A DNA stretch of 26,549 bases from JAAZNO01 sp012798275 (lineage in GTDB: Bacteria; Chloroflexota; Anaerolineae; B4-G1; SLSP01). Both the position numbers and the translations under genes were made by a program. This document shows positions 5,944 through 15,038 of this stretch, one piece after another. The stretch is from assembly GCA_035347995.1 (NCBI GenBank), contig DAOPQD010000042.1, positions 1-26,549 on the forward strand, read 5' to 3'. How positions within the stretch are numbered: position 1 is the stretch's first letter; each line of letters opens with the position of its first letter. Under the pieces are notes generated by a model that was given only the letters and a program-made list of their open reading frames with translations, was not told the origin of the DNA and did not search any database.

Positions 5944-7755
5944 ATGCGTCATGCGGGATTTGCCCTGGCGGTGTTGATCGTGCTGTTGGGCGCGGTCGGC
6001 GGGGCGTATTGGCTGATAGGCCCCTTGCTGGATGACCGGATCCTGCCGGGGGTGTGGCTCTGGCGGATGCCGTTGGGCGGCCTGACGTTGGACGAGGCCC
6101 AACCGGAGATCCTGCGCGAAGTAGGGCTGGATGTGCCGCGTTTTGTGCTGTTCGACCCCAACGGGCAGCGTTGGATTTACTCCGCCGCCGACCTTGGCGT
6201 GAGCGTGGACATGGCGGCGACGCTCGCCCGCGCCTACGAAATCGGACATGCAGAAACCGCGTTGCTGGCGAAAGTGCGTGAGCGTTGGGACGCCCTGCAG
6301 AAGCCGCGCGCGGTCGCGCCGGTGTTGGTGTGGGATCGCAACCGCGCGGCGGCGCACCTCCAATCGCTGGCGGGGCAGCTCGACCAGGCGCCGCAAGATG
6401 CGCGGGTTTACCTTCAAGGCGCCGAAGTGCGTTGGGAGCCTTCGGCCATGGGGCAACGGGTGGACATTTCGGCGACGTTGGCCCTCTTGGAGCCACACTT
6501 GCGCCTGCCGGACGTGGTCGAACTGGCGCTGGTGATCGAGCCGTTGGCGCCTCAAGTGAGCGACGCGCAGGCGGCGCAGGCCTTGGAGCTGGCGCGACGC
6601 ATGTTGAAGGAGCCGCTTCAATTGCTCGTCCCCGATCCCCTGGAAGGCGACCCCGGTCCCTGGACGCTGGCGCCGGAGGTGCTGGCAACGATGTTGAAGA
6701 TCCATGACGTCGAGGGGCAGGTAACGGTGGGGCTGGATGAGGGGGCGTTGCGACAATACCTCGAGCCGCTGGCGTCGGCGCTGCAGCGGGAGCCGGTGAA
6801 CGCGCAGTATCGCTTCGACGCCACCAACCGGCAGCTGCAGGTGATCGCTTCCAGCAGCGAGGGACGCGCTTTGAATGTGGACGCGACGATCGCTCAGATT
6901 AGTGAGTTCTTGCAGGCGGGACAGCATCTCGTGCCGTTGGTGCTGGAGGCCGTGCCGCCGCGTTATTCCAACACTACAACGGCGGAGGAGTTGGGCATCA
7001 CGGAATTGATTGCCGTGGGGGAATCCTACTTCGTCGGGTCCTCCTCCACCCGCGATCACAACATCCGTATCGGCGCCTCCAAATTTGATGGAGTCCTCGT
7101 CGCGCCTGGGGAGACCTTCTCCTTCAATCATTTCCTGGGTGAGGTGACGCCGGCCGAGGGCTACGATGAATCCTACGTGATTGTGGGGGATCAGACGGTG
7201 CTGGGCATCGGTGGCGGCATTTGCCAGGTGGCGACCACGGCTTTCCGGGCGGCGTTTTTCGCCGGATACCCCATCATCGAACGCTGGGCCCATGCCTATC
7301 GCGTGGGGTATTACGAGGTAGGGGGCTACGGGCCCGGCTTTGATGCGACCGTCTATTCGCCGCTGGTGGATTTCCGTTTTGTGAACGATACCCCCTACCA
7401 TTTGCTGATTCACACAGAGGTGGATACGGCGCGGGCGCGCTTGCGCTTTCTCTTCTACAGCACATCCACGGGGCGTCAGGTCGAGAAAATCGGGCCGACC
7501 ACGAGTGCGCCGGAGCCGCCTGGCCCGCCGATTTACACCTACGACCCTTCGCTCGCTGCGGGAACTTACGTGGCGGTGGAAAGCTCTCACGATGGGCTGA
7601 CGGCGGTGTTGGAGCGCGTGGTGCGGAGTGCTGCGGGCGAGGTGCTGATCCACGACCGCTTCGTGAGTCACTTCGTCCCCTGGCCGGCGCGGTATCGCTT
7701 CGGGCCGGGATTCGTTCCGCCGCCCGAGGCGCAGGTGATTGGACTTGAGCCGTAA
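5944..7755 (+). CDS. VanW-domain cell wall-associated protein (YoaR type)
   Basis: A 603-residue protein anchored or exported by an N-terminal hydrophobic segment (about 5-27, FALAVLIVLLGAVGGAYWLI). Two repeats of the peptidoglycan-binding-4 type follow (around 60-170 and 195-330, with YSAADLGVSVD and IDATIAQI-like segments). Residues about 350-510 are the VanW domain (IGASKFDGVLVAPGETFSFN, GIGGGICQVATTAFRAAF, YSPLVDFRFVNDTPYHLLI). The tail resembles a G5-like strand region. VanW was named from vancomycin clusters, but such proteins are common wall-associated proteins of unknown activity. Here no resistance genes accompany it. It lies 96 bases after guaA, on the same strand. Confidence 0.9.
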   Translation: MRHAGFALAVLIVLLGAVGGAYWLIGPLLDDRILPGVWLWRMPLGGLTLDEAQPEILREVGLDVPRFVLFDPNGQRWIYSAADLGVSVDMAATLARAYEIGHAETALLAKVRERWDALQKPRAVAPVLVWDRNRAAAHLQSLAGQLDQAPQDARVYLQGAEVRWEPSAMGQRVDISATLALLEPHLRLPDVVELALVIEPLAPQVSDAQAAQALELARRMLKEPLQLLVPDPLEGDPGPWTLAPEVLATMLKIHDVEGQVTVGLDEGALRQYLEPLASALQREPVNAQYRFDATNRQLQVIASSSEGRALNVDATIAQISEFLQAGQHLVPLVLEAVPPRYSNTTTAEELGITELIAVGESYFVGSSSTRDHNIRIGASKFDGVLVAPGETFSFNHFLGEVTPAEGYDESYVIVGDQTVLGIGGGICQVATTAFRAAFFAGYPIIERWAHAYRVGYYEVGGYGPGFDATVYSPLVDFRFVNDTPYHLLIHTEVDTARARLRFLFYSTSTGRQVEKIGPTTSAPEPPGPPIYTYDPSLAAGTYVAVESSHDGLTAVLERVVRSAAGEVLIHDRFVSHFVPWPARYRFGPGFVPPPEAQVIGLEP

Positions 7756-7781
7756 GCGCTGCGGCAGCTCTGAGGCATAAG

Positions 7782-7816
7782 AACGCCCGCGATCCCGGCA
7801 GGGGGTCGCGGGCGTT
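7782..7816. terminator. Shared bidirectional terminator
   Basis: A 15-bp stem, AACGCCCGCGATCCC with GGGGTCGCGGGCGTT, around loop GGCAG, sits between the ends of two converging genes (7755 and 7837). T-rich flanks occur on both strands, though short. Confidence 0.85.
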
Positions 7817-7836
7817 TGGATTGCTGTGAGCGGCCT

Positions 7837-8904
7837 TTAGCGGCGATAGGCGCGGAGCTCGACGTTGGCCTCTTTGAAGTAGCTGCGTTCGGGCAGATCA
7901 TCGCTGACGGCGTAAACCACGCCCTTGACCGTGGCGCGCACGCGCAGGGCCGTGGTCTCCAGCACCACCTCGTCGTTGGGCAGCATCTGCCGCAGCTCCC
8001 CGCCGCTGGCAACCTTGGCGGCAAGTTCCGCACGTAACGTGGGATCCCGGAAGGCGTACTCGCTGGCCAGCACCGTGGTCACCGTCTTGATGTCGCTTTT
8101 GTCGAACAGCCAGATTTCCAGCGCGGTCACTTTCTTGTGATCGCCCGAGCCGATGGCATACGAGATGTCCACACCGCACTCACCGAGGAACTCGGTGCCA
8201 TCTTCGATGCTGAAAGAGGGGTTGAAGAAGTCGTCGCCCTCGCGGTAGGTGGCGCTCACGGTGCGCAGGGCGGGGGTTGTCTCTCCCTCGACGGTGACTT
8301 CTTCCATCGGGCGCCCGTAAGCGCCGGCGAGCCCGGGTTCTTCGGGCTGTTCCGCTGCGCGGCGCTTCCCCACCCACCGGCTGTACAGAAGGTAGAGCAG
8401 CGCTGCCACGGCCAGCGCGATAATCAGGTAGCCGAGGACGCGGAGCAAATTGCCGAGGAAGCTGCGGGAGGGGGGAGTTTCGGCTTCCGGCGTGGCGGTG
8501 GTTTCTGGAGCGGTCACATCGGGTCGGAAATTCACCTGCAGGTCTTGAGCCAGCCGGCCCAGGGCAATGACCATTTCCCGTGATTCAGTCTGTGCCAGCG
8601 CCTGGGCGAAGCCTTCTTCCAGGGTCTGGGGTTCTTTGAGCCAGGGATTGGCCTTCTCGTCGAGGTCAAGGCCCAATTTGTGTTTGGCGACATCCAGGCG
8701 GCCGGTCTGCTGGTATTCCTGGGCAACGGCATTGATATAGTAGCCTTGATATACAGGATGCAGCTGTCCCGGGGTGGCGTCTTTCCATTGCACGGGCCAG
8801 ATGCCCCAGGCAATGATGAAGCCCAGAATCAGGCCGATGAGAACGCCAAACAGAAGGCGGATGGTCTTACCGTGCTCTTCGAAGATTTTCAGAATGGTCA
8901 ACAT
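7837..8904 (-). CDS. Conserved two-TM membrane protein, unknown function
   Basis: A 355-residue protein. TM1 lies at 16-34 (RLLFGVLIGLILGFIIAWG). An external-type helical region follows (about 45-125, with YYINAVAQEYQQTGR and GRLAQDLQ), then a Thr/Pro/Glu-rich linker (130-147) and TM2 at 153-175. A soluble C-terminal domain (about 205-355) starts FFNPSFSIE and includes EFLGECGVDISYAIG and ALEIWLFDKSDIKTVTTVL. No catalytic motif was recognised. It resembles lineage-specific Chloroflexota proteins. The start is supported by AAGGGGG about eight bases upstream. It is divergent from the ABC operon and convergent with the VanW gene. Confidence 0.78.
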   Translation of the reverse strand: MLTILKIFEEHGKTIRLLFGVLIGLILGFIIAWGIWPVQWKDATPGQLHPVYQGYYINAVAQEYQQTGRLDVAKHKLGLDLDEKANPWLKEPQTLEEGFAQALAQTESREMVIALGRLAQDLQVNFRPDVTAPETTATPEAETPPSRSFLGNLLRVLGYLIIALAVAALLYLLYSRWVGKRRAAEQPEEPGLAGAYGRPMEEVTVEGETTPALRTVSATYREGDDFFNPSFSIEDGTEFLGECGVDISYAIGSGDHKKVTALEIWLFDKSDIKTVTTVLASEYAFRDPTLRAELAAKVASGGELRQMLPNDEVVLETTALRVRATVKGVVYAVSDDLPERSYFKEANVELRAYRR

Positions 8905-8953
8905 CGCTCAACCCCCTTGCCGTGAATTAAGAAGGCCATTGAACCACATACCT

Positions 8954-8982
8954 ACCATACCACAAACCCGTTAATTTTGCAA
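8954..8982 (-). promoter_or_regulatory. Candidate promoter of the two-TM protein gene
   Basis: On minus, TTGCAA (8982-8977), 17-base spacer, TATGGT (8959-8954) preceded by a TGG extended -10 element. Confidence 0.45.
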
Positions 8983-9072
8983 GTCAAACCAAATGGAAAA
9001 CTGCAGATTGGTTATACTCCGGGTAGACGCTCCCTGGTTTTGAACCTGGATTTTACGTGGCCGAGATGCATC

Positions 9073-9100
9073 TTTACAAGTCTAGAACTGGCAGTATAAT
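9073..9100 (+). promoter_or_regulatory. Promoter of the ABC transporter operon
   Basis: TTTACA (9073-9078), 16-base spacer, consensus TATAAT (9095-9100). The predicted start near 9107 leaves a leader of about 53 bases before the receptor gene. No repressor site was recognised. Confidence 0.7.
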
Positions 9101-9159
9101 TTTGGTACAGAAGTGTCCGCTTCTGGTTGTTGATCCTTTATCTCATGGAGGAGAAATCT

Positions 9160-10278
9160 ATGCGCACCCGAAAGTTGTCGTTCCGTTTGGTCTCCCTGGT
9201 GATCCTTGTGACGATGTTGTTGATGTCTTGTACTTCAGGTCAGGAAGGTGGAGTCAGCACCAATGACGATTTGGTGGCTGCCGCCCAAAAAGAGGGCATG
9301 CTCACCACCATTGCCCTGCCCCATGACTGGTGCAATTATGGCGAGGCCATCGAGACCTTCAAGGCCAAGTATGGCATTGAGGTGAACGAGCTCAATCCTG
9401 ATGGTGGCTCAGCGGATGAGATTGAGGCCATCAAGGCCAACAAAGATAACAAGGGTCCGCAGGCGCCCGATGTGATTGACGTTGGCGTTGGTTTTGGCCC
9501 GCAGCTGATTGAAGAGGGATTGGTCATGCCCTACAAGGTCTCTACCTGGGACACGATTCCCGCCGATGCTAAGGACGCGGATGGCTATTGGTACGGTGAC
9601 TACTACGGCGTGCTCGCCTTCGAGGTGAACAAGGACGCCGTCCAGAACGTGCCGCAGGACTGGGCCGATCTTCTCAAGCCCGAGTACAAAGGCCAGGTAG
9701 CGCTTTCTGGTGATCCCCGTGCCTCGGCCCAGGCGCAAATGAGCGTCTACGCGGCGGCGCTTGCCAACGGCGGCACCCTGGACAATGTGGAGCCCGGCCT
9801 GGATTTCTTCAAGAAGCTCAATGAGGTGGGCAATTTCGTGCCGGTGATCGCCAAGCAGTCCACTGTCGCCAAGGGCGAGACCCCCGTGATTATGCGGTGG
9901 GACTACAACGCGCTCGCCGACAAAGAGGCGCTGGCCGGCAACCCTGAAATCGAGGTCGTGATCCCCAAGACCGGCGTGATCGCGGGTGTGTACATCCAGG
10001 CGATTTCGGCGTATGCGCCGCATCCCAATGCCGCCAAGCTGTGGATGGAGTTCCTCTATTCGGATGAAGGCCAGCTGATCTGGCTCAAGGGTGGCTGCCA
10101 TCCCATCCGCTACAATGACCTGGCGGCCCGCAATGCCATCCCCGATGAGATCGCGGCGAAGCTGCCGCCTGCGGAGGCGTATGCCAAGGCCGTGTTCCCC
10201 ACGATCGAGCAGATCAACAATGCGAAAGCGGTGATCGCCGAGAAGTGGATGGATGTCGTGGGCGCCGATGTCAAGTAA
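9160..10278 (+). CDS. ABC importer substrate-binding lipoprotein
   Basis: The extracellular receptor of the importer encoded by the next three genes. Residues 1-24 are a lipoprotein signal with lipobox LLMSC (Cys24). The mature part is a type II periplasmic-binding fold of the AfuA/PotD-like group (IEAIKANK, PDVIDVGVGFGPQLIEEGL, YWYGDYYGVLAFEVNKD, DWADLLKPEYKGQVALSGDP, MEFLYSDEGQLIWLKGG). ATG 9160 is chosen over an upstream ATG because GGAGGAG (9147-9153) lies six bases before it. Relatives bind ferric iron, polyamines, phosphonates or thiamine. The residues seen here do not identify the ligand. Confidence 0.9.
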   Translation: MRTRKLSFRLVSLVILVTMLLMSCTSGQEGGVSTNDDLVAAAQKEGMLTTIALPHDWCNYGEAIETFKAKYGIEVNELNPDGGSADEIEAIKANKDNKGPQAPDVIDVGVGFGPQLIEEGLVMPYKVSTWDTIPADAKDADGYWYGDYYGVLAFEVNKDAVQNVPQDWADLLKPEYKGQVALSGDPRASAQAQMSVYAAALANGGTLDNVEPGLDFFKKLNEVGNFVPVIAKQSTVAKGETPVIMRWDYNALADKEALAGNPEIEVVIPKTGVIAGVYIQAISAYAPHPNAAKLWMEFLYSDEGQLIWLKGGCHPIRYNDLAARNAIPDEIAAKLPPAEAYAKAVFPTIEQINNAKAVIAEKWMDVVGADVK

Positions 10279-11182
10279 GCCGATTCAGGCACATGTCAGT
10301 GAGCAGCGGGACGCGCCTCGGGCGCGTCCCGCTCCAGCTCCCTGGCGCGACTGGTTGGGCGTCGTGCCTTTCTTCCTCTTTGCATTTCTCTTCATCGTGC
10401 TTCCCTCGGTGTATTTGTTGATCGGGGCCTTTCGCAATTCTGCGGGAGCCTTCACTTTGAAGAATTTCGCAGACCTGTTCACGCCCGCAATTCTCGACGC
10501 GTATTGGGTGACCATTCGCATCAGCGCGGTTACGGCGCTGGCCGGGGGATTGCTGGGCTTCATGATGGCCTACGCGGTGACGGTAGGCGGTCTCCCGAAT
10601 GGGGTCCGCACGATCTTGTCAACGTTCTCCGGCGTGGCCGCGAACTTCGCGGGCGTGCCATTGGCGTTTGCCTTCATCGCTACGCTGGGCCGTACCGGCA
10701 TGGTGACGGTGTTCTTGAAAACCGTCCTGGGGCTCGATCTCTACGATCAGGGCTTCAGCCTGTATTCCTTCTGGGGCTTGAGCCTCACCTACCTTTACTT
10801 TCAGTTTCCGCTGATGGTGCTGGTCATCACGCCGGCGCTGGACGGCCTCAAGCGGGAATGGCGGGAGGCGGCAGAGAATCTGGGGGCTTCGACCTTTCAG
10901 TATTGGGGACGGGTGGCCCTTCCCATCCTGCTGCCTTCGATTCTCGGCTCGATGATCCTGCTCTTCGGCAATTCCTTCGGCGCTTACGCGACGGCCCTCT
11001 CGTTGACCGGCGGTTTCATCAACCTGGTTACCATCGTCATCGGCTCGCAGATCAAGGGCGACATCCTCTACAATCCCGGCCTGGGCTACGCGCTGGCCGT
11101 GGGTATGGTGATCGTCATGGCGCTGGCGATGCTGATCTACTTCTTCCTGCGGCGGCGCAGTGAAAGGTGGCTGCGACAATGA
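10268..11182 (+). CDS. ABC importer permease, first subunit
   Basis: A 304-residue inner-membrane permease of the binding-protein-dependent family (MetI fold). Its hydrophobic segments start with VVPFFLFAFLFIVLPSVYLLIGAF. The EAA coupling loop that contacts the ATPase is EWREAAENLGASTFQYWGRV. ATG 10268 overlaps the stop of the receptor gene (10276-10278). An in-frame ATG at 10253 would overlap more; neither has a strong ribosome site, so translational coupling is likely and the exact start is uncertain. It pairs with the next gene to form the channel. Confidence 0.9.
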   Translation: MSSKPIQAHVSEQRDAPRARPAPAPWRDWLGVVPFFLFAFLFIVLPSVYLLIGAFRNSAGAFTLKNFADLFTPAILDAYWVTIRISAVTALAGGLLGFMMAYAVTVGGLPNGVRTILSTFSGVAANFAGVPLAFAFIATLGRTGMVTVFLKTVLGLDLYDQGFSLYSFWGLSLTYLYFQFPLMVLVITPALDGLKREWREAAENLGASTFQYWGRVALPILLPSILGSMILLFGNSFGAYATALSLTGGFINLVTIVIGSQIKGDILYNPGLGYALAVGMVIVMALAMLIYFFLRRRSERWLRQ

Positions 11183-11997
11183 AAGCGAGCTCTCAATCCC
11201 GCGCGCGCGTGGGCCGGCTGTGGGCCTGGTTTTGGGTTGTGCTCGGCGCGCTGTATTTCATCGTGCCGTTGATTGCCACTTTCGACTTCTCGCTGCGCGC
11301 CCAAAAAGGCGCCTTGACCTTTCTGGCCTATGAGCGCATCTTCAAAGATCCGGAGTTCTGGCGAACGTTCACGTTCTCATTACAAATGGCCTTCTTCACT
11401 ATCGTGGTGAGCATTTTGCTGGTGGTGCCGACCGCGTATTGGATTCGCCTGCGTCTGCCGCGCCTGCGTCCGATGGCGGAGTTCATCTCCATGCTGCCCT
11501 TCGTCGTGCCGGCCATCGTGCTGGTCTTTGGCCTGATTCGGGTTTTCAGCGGGCCGCCATTCCATCTGACGAACACCTTCACGGGAACCAACGCACTGCT
11601 GGTGGCGGGTTACGTGGTGCTGGCGCTGCCGTACACCTATCGCGCCGTGGACACGGGCCTGGCCGCCATTGACGTGCGCACGCTGACTGAGGCGGCGCAA
11701 AGCCTGGGGGCCGGCTGGGGCACCATCCTCTTCCGAGTGGTGTTCCCGAACTTGCGCGTCGCCATCCTCAGTGGGGCCTTCCTCACGCTGGCGACCGTCA
11801 TCGGCGAGTACACGCTGGCCAGCTTCATCGTGGGGATCAAGGCCTTTGGCCCGTACATGTCGCTGGTAGGGCAAAACAGGACGTACGAGTCCGCTTCGCT
11901 GGCGATCATCAGTTTCCTGTTGACCTGGGCCTTTATGGGCCTGATTCAACTCTTCAATCGTGGGCGCGCTGAAGGACAACTGGCGGGCGCACGCTAA
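11179..11997 (+). CDS. ABC importer permease, second subunit
   Basis: A 272-residue permease with about six membrane segments and the EAA loop TLTEAAQSLGAGWGTILFRV. ATG 11179 forms an ATGA overlap with the stop of the first permease (TGA 11180-11182), and AGGTGG lies eight bases upstream. A GTG at 11167 is possible but less likely. The heterodimeric arrangement resembles the PotB/PotC and phosphonate or iron importers. Confidence 0.92.
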   Translation: MKASSQSRARVGRLWAWFWVVLGALYFIVPLIATFDFSLRAQKGALTFLAYERIFKDPEFWRTFTFSLQMAFFTIVVSILLVVPTAYWIRLRLPRLRPMAEFISMLPFVVPAIVLVFGLIRVFSGPPFHLTNTFTGTNALLVAGYVVLALPYTYRAVDTGLAAIDVRTLTEAAQSLGAGWGTILFRVVFPNLRVAILSGAFLTLATVIGEYTLASFIVGIKAFGPYMSLVGQNRTYESASLAIISFLLTWAFMGLIQLFNRGRAEGQLAGAR

Positions 11998-12017
11998 TCT
12001 GCGATGGATGACGAACG

Positions 12018-13070
12018 ATGAGTTTTCTAACCCTGTCCAATCTTTCTAAGACTTTCGGTACGACGGCGGCAGTGATCGGCTTCAACCTGGACGTTGAAAA
12101 GGGCGAGTTTGTCTCGTTCCTGGGACCCAGCGGCTGCGGGAAGACGACGACGCTGCGCATGATCGCCGGCTTCGAGATCCCCACGGCGGGCACGATCACG
12201 CTCGATGGCCTGGACATCACCTATCAACCGCCGAATCAGCGGAATGTGGGGATGGTTTTCCAGGCGTATGCCCTTTTCCCCAACATGACCGTGGAGCAAA
12301 ACATCGGTTTTGGTCTGCAGGTGCGCAAGCGTTCGGCGGCAGAGGTCCAACAGCGCGTGGATGAGATGCTGGCGCTGATTCACCTGGAGGATTTCGCCCG
12401 CCGGTATCCCTATCAGATGTCGGGGGGACAGCAGCAACGGGTGGCGCTCGCGCGGGCGCTGGCGATTCAACCGCGCGTGCTCCTGCTCGACGAGCCGCTT
12501 TCCGCGCTGGATGCCAAAATTCGGGTGGAATTGCGCCTTGAAATCCGCCGCATCCAGCAAACTTTGGGGATCACGACGGTCTATGTGACGCACGATCAGG
12601 AGGAGGCGCTCTCCCTTTCCGATCGGGTCGTGGTGATGAACGGCGGTCACATGGAGCAGGTGGGGACGCCCTATGAGATTTACAATTATCCCACTACGGA
12701 GTTTGTGGCGTCCTTTGTGGGGCAGCTTAATCTACTGCCCATCGCCAACCTGGACCGGGTGGCGGGCACCTGCACGCTGGGAGGACAGCCCATCCGCTTT
12801 GAGCACAGCGTGGATCGTCCCATCAGCGATACGCCGCGGCTGGCGATTCGGCCTGAAGAGTTCTGGCTGGGGCCAGGTGAAGAACGCAACCTCCTGCGGG
12901 GGCGTGTGGAAACGCTCATCTTCCTGGGAGCGATCATCCGCGTGCGCGTAGACATTGGCGAAGGGGTGCTGATCTCGGCGGATTTGTTCAATGCGCGCAA
13001 TCTCACCCTGCCGCGGGTGGGCGACGAGGTGCTGGTCAGTTTCCCCATCCATGCGTGTTGGCTGATGTAG
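12018..13070 (+). CDS. ABC importer ATPase with TOBE domain
   Basis: A 350-residue cytoplasmic ATPase that powers the importer. Walker A is GPSGCGKT (36-43), the Q-loop is in VFQAYALFPNMTV, the signature is MSGGQQQR (134-141), Walker B is VLLLDEP (154-160), the D-loop is SALD, and the H-loop is His192 in VTHDQEEAL. Residues about 285-350 are a TOBE_2 domain (LAIRPEEFWL, VRVDIGEGVLISAD), typical of the CUT1/MOI class (PotA, FbpC, UgpC). It begins 20 bases after the permease stop and ends the operon. Confidence 0.96.
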   Translation: MSFLTLSNLSKTFGTTAAVIGFNLDVEKGEFVSFLGPSGCGKTTTLRMIAGFEIPTAGTITLDGLDITYQPPNQRNVGMVFQAYALFPNMTVEQNIGFGLQVRKRSAAEVQQRVDEMLALIHLEDFARRYPYQMSGGQQQRVALARALAIQPRVLLLDEPLSALDAKIRVELRLEIRRIQQTLGITTVYVTHDQEEALSLSDRVVVMNGGHMEQVGTPYEIYNYPTTEFVASFVGQLNLLPIANLDRVAGTCTLGGQPIRFEHSVDRPISDTPRLAIRPEEFWLGPGEERNLLRGRVETLIFLGAIIRVRVDIGEGVLISADLFNARNLTLPRVGDEVLVSFPIHACWLM

Positions 13071-13077
13071 ATGGCGG

Positions 13078-13124
13078 AGCCCCAAACGGCGGTCTGGCTG
13101 GGCCGCCGTTTGGGGCTTTATCTT
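13078..13124 (+). terminator. Terminator of the ABC operon
   Basis: A 15-bp perfect stem, AGCCCCAAACGGCGG (13078-13092) with CCGCCGTTTGGGGCT (13103-13117), is followed by a short TTATCTT tract. It begins eight bases after the ATPase stop. Confidence 0.88.
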
Positions 13125-13155
13125 GTGAGCATCATCGTTGGTGAGGGGCTAGATC

Positions 13156-14679
13156 ATGGAGGACTGGCGCTCTTATGCGCATGATTTTGTCGAAGCGACG
13201 CCGCTGCGGTGGCTCTTCCACTCGCGGCACGCCTGGCTGAGCGTCGCAGCGACGTTGGCGGCCGCGGCGTTGGTCGCCGTCGCCGCTGGCTGGCTGCTGG
13301 GCGAGTTCGGCCCGCTGTCGGTTGTGGTGCTCGCGGCCGTCCTGGGCGTGGGCCTGTGGATGCTCCGCAACATTGAGGTCGCTTTCTGGGGCGTGATTGG
13401 CATCATCGCGTTGTTGCCCTTCGGCTCGCTGCCCTTCAAAGTCGGCTTCACCCCCACGTTCCTCGACGTGGCGCTGCTGGCGCTTCTGGGACTGTGGCTT
13501 GTCCCCATCCTGTTGGGCCGCGACCCCGATTGGCGTGTCACCCCGCTGGATGGGCCTGTCTTCGCCTTCATTCTCCTGGCGGTTGGCTCTTTCGTGGCGG
13601 GTCTGTCGCACGGCGCGCTGACGAGCTATCTCATCCGGCACTTCGCCGAGATTCTGCTGAGCATGGCCCTTTTCTACGTCGTCATCAACCTGGTGCGCGA
13701 CGTGGAGCGCCTGGAGCGGCTGTTGCGGGTCTTCTTGTTGGCGGCAGGCGTCGCGGCGCTCCTGGGCATCGTTCTCTACTTCATGCCCGATGCGCTGGCG
13801 ATCCGCCTGCTTTCGGCGCTGGGACGCTTCGGCTATCCGACGGGTTCGGGCGTGCTGCGCTACATTCGGGACGACCCGGAGCTGATGCAGCGGGCCACCT
13901 CCACGTCCGTGGATCCCAACGCCCTGGGGAGCCTGCTCAACATCGCCATTTTGTTGGCGGCGCCGCAGCTCTTTGCCTCTCGACCGCTTTTCAAGCGCCC
14001 GGTGTTATGGTCCCTGCTGGCAGTGCTGGGGCTTTGTCTGGGATTGACCGTCTCGCGGGGCGCGGCGGCGGGGGTGGCGGGCGCGTTGCTGCTGCTGGGG
14101 ATCGTGCGCTACCGCAAATGGTTGGTGTTGTTGACGATCGTCCTGGCGTTGGTCCTGCTGCTTCCCTGGACGCAGGGCTTCGTGGCGCATTTCATCGAAG
14201 GCGTGCGCGGCGAGGACCTCTCCACGCAAATGCGCTTCGGCGAGTACAAGGATGCGCTCATCCTCATTGGGCGCTATCCCTTCCTGGGGGTGGGTTTTGC
14301 CGGTTCGCCGGACATTGATATCTACATCGGCGTCGCCAATGTGTACCTCATGATTGCGGAGCAGATGGGATTGGTGGGGCTGGGCGCCTTCCTGCTCATC
14401 TGCGCGATGCTCTTCTATCGCTTCTGGCGGAGGCGAGCGGTCACCCGCGCGTTGCCGCGGCTGGAACCCCTCTGGTACGGGCTGCACGCCGCGGTCCTCG
14501 GCGGGCTGGGCGCGGGCATCTTCGATCGGTATTTCTTCAGCCTGGATTTCCACCATTCCGTAACGTTGTTCTGGCTGCTGCTGGCGTTGGCGACCGCCGC
14601 GACGGAGATGGTGGATTCGGCGCCATCCGCGGCCGGCGTTGATCCTGTCGGCTCGTCACGTAGAAATGTGGAGACGTGA
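13156..14679 (+). CDS. O-antigen ligase/polymerase-like membrane protein
   Basis: A 507-residue polytopic protein with about 11-12 hydrophobic segments and the pattern of the Wzy_C/O-antigen ligase superfamily: a central LGLTVSRGAAAG (about 294-305), then a long loop ending FGEYKDALILIGRYPFLGVGFAG (about 360-382), and an NVYLMIAEQMGLVGL helix. Members join or polymerise lipid-linked glycans, teichuronic-type polymers or other surface glycans outside the membrane. No glycosyltransferases are adjacent, so the substrate is open. The last residues (RRNVET) come from sequence that leads into repeat G3. The start at 13156 follows GAGGGGC. Confidence 0.8.
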   Translation: MEDWRSYAHDFVEATPLRWLFHSRHAWLSVAATLAAAALVAVAAGWLLGEFGPLSVVVLAAVLGVGLWMLRNIEVAFWGVIGIIALLPFGSLPFKVGFTPTFLDVALLALLGLWLVPILLGRDPDWRVTPLDGPVFAFILLAVGSFVAGLSHGALTSYLIRHFAEILLSMALFYVVINLVRDVERLERLLRVFLLAAGVAALLGIVLYFMPDALAIRLLSALGRFGYPTGSGVLRYIRDDPELMQRATSTSVDPNALGSLLNIAILLAAPQLFASRPLFKRPVLWSLLAVLGLCLGLTVSRGAAAGVAGALLLLGIVRYRKWLVLLTIVLALVLLLPWTQGFVAHFIEGVRGEDLSTQMRFGEYKDALILIGRYPFLGVGFAGSPDIDIYIGVANVYLMIAEQMGLVGLGAFLLICAMLFYRFWRRRAVTRALPRLEPLWYGLHAAVLGGLGAGIFDRYFFSLDFHHSVTLFWLLLALATAATEMVDSAPSAAGVDPVGSSRRNVET

Positions 14680-15038
14680 GAACGTGGGAAGGTGCGAACG
14701 TGGGCACGTGGGCACAGTTTATTTTTGAAGGAGACGTCATGTGCTGGCGCACATTATCCAGGCATGAAAATGTGAGTCGTGAACAGAGGCTGCGACGGCT
14801 CACCAGTTTGGCGGGGGACGAAATCCCCAGCCTGACACGAGCCAACCGCGCTGAAGTGCGCTGTTTGGGAGCTTGCTTCAGCAAGATCGATTTGTCAGAC
14901 CCGGAATTCATTCCGGGGCGGGTGGCCTGAGAGCGGCCTGAAGTTCGCGTTACATTGGCGGCGCAAGTGATTTTGAGGTTCGCTGATTCGCTGACTGCTG
15001 GCTCATTGCTCTCTATTTTCCGGGGAGGAGGCGGCGCC
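14680..15038. other. Spacer filled by repeat G3
   Basis: 359 bases without a credible gene. Repeat G3 occupies about 14690-14957. It is followed by GCTGATTCGCTGACTGCTGG and CTCTATTTTC (about 14983-15020), which also occur at 187-220 on minus. The rest is the ribosome site of the lipoprotein gene. The open frame 14676-14930 is repeat sequence. Confidence 0.8.
14690..14957 (+). repeat. Dispersed repeat family G, copy G3 (most complete)
   Basis: In order: GTGCGAACGTGGGCAC with a second GTGGGCAC; a TGTGC-TGGC-GCACA hairpin (14740-14753); ATGAAAATGTGAGTCGTGA; GGCTCAC; GGGGGACGAAATCCCCAGCC; GACACGAGCCAACCGCGCTG (core, here with one stem mismatch); AGCTTGCTTCAGCAAGAT; CCGGAATTCATTCCGG; and CTGAAGTTCGCGTTAC. 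The first half matches G1 and G6, the second half G2. Confidence 0.85.

Noticed and set aside
5890..7671. 593-codon open frame antisense to the VanW gene
   Set aside because: Composition typical of an antisense shadow, and no recognisable domain.
5944..7755. VanW gene as part of a vancomycin-resistance cluster
   Set aside because: No vanH, vanA, vanX or two-component genes are adjacent. VanW domains are widespread in unrelated wall proteins.
14676..14930. Open frame on plus containing GDEIPSLTRANRAEVRCLGA
   Set aside because: Translated repeat G3; see the matching frame at 3395-3580.
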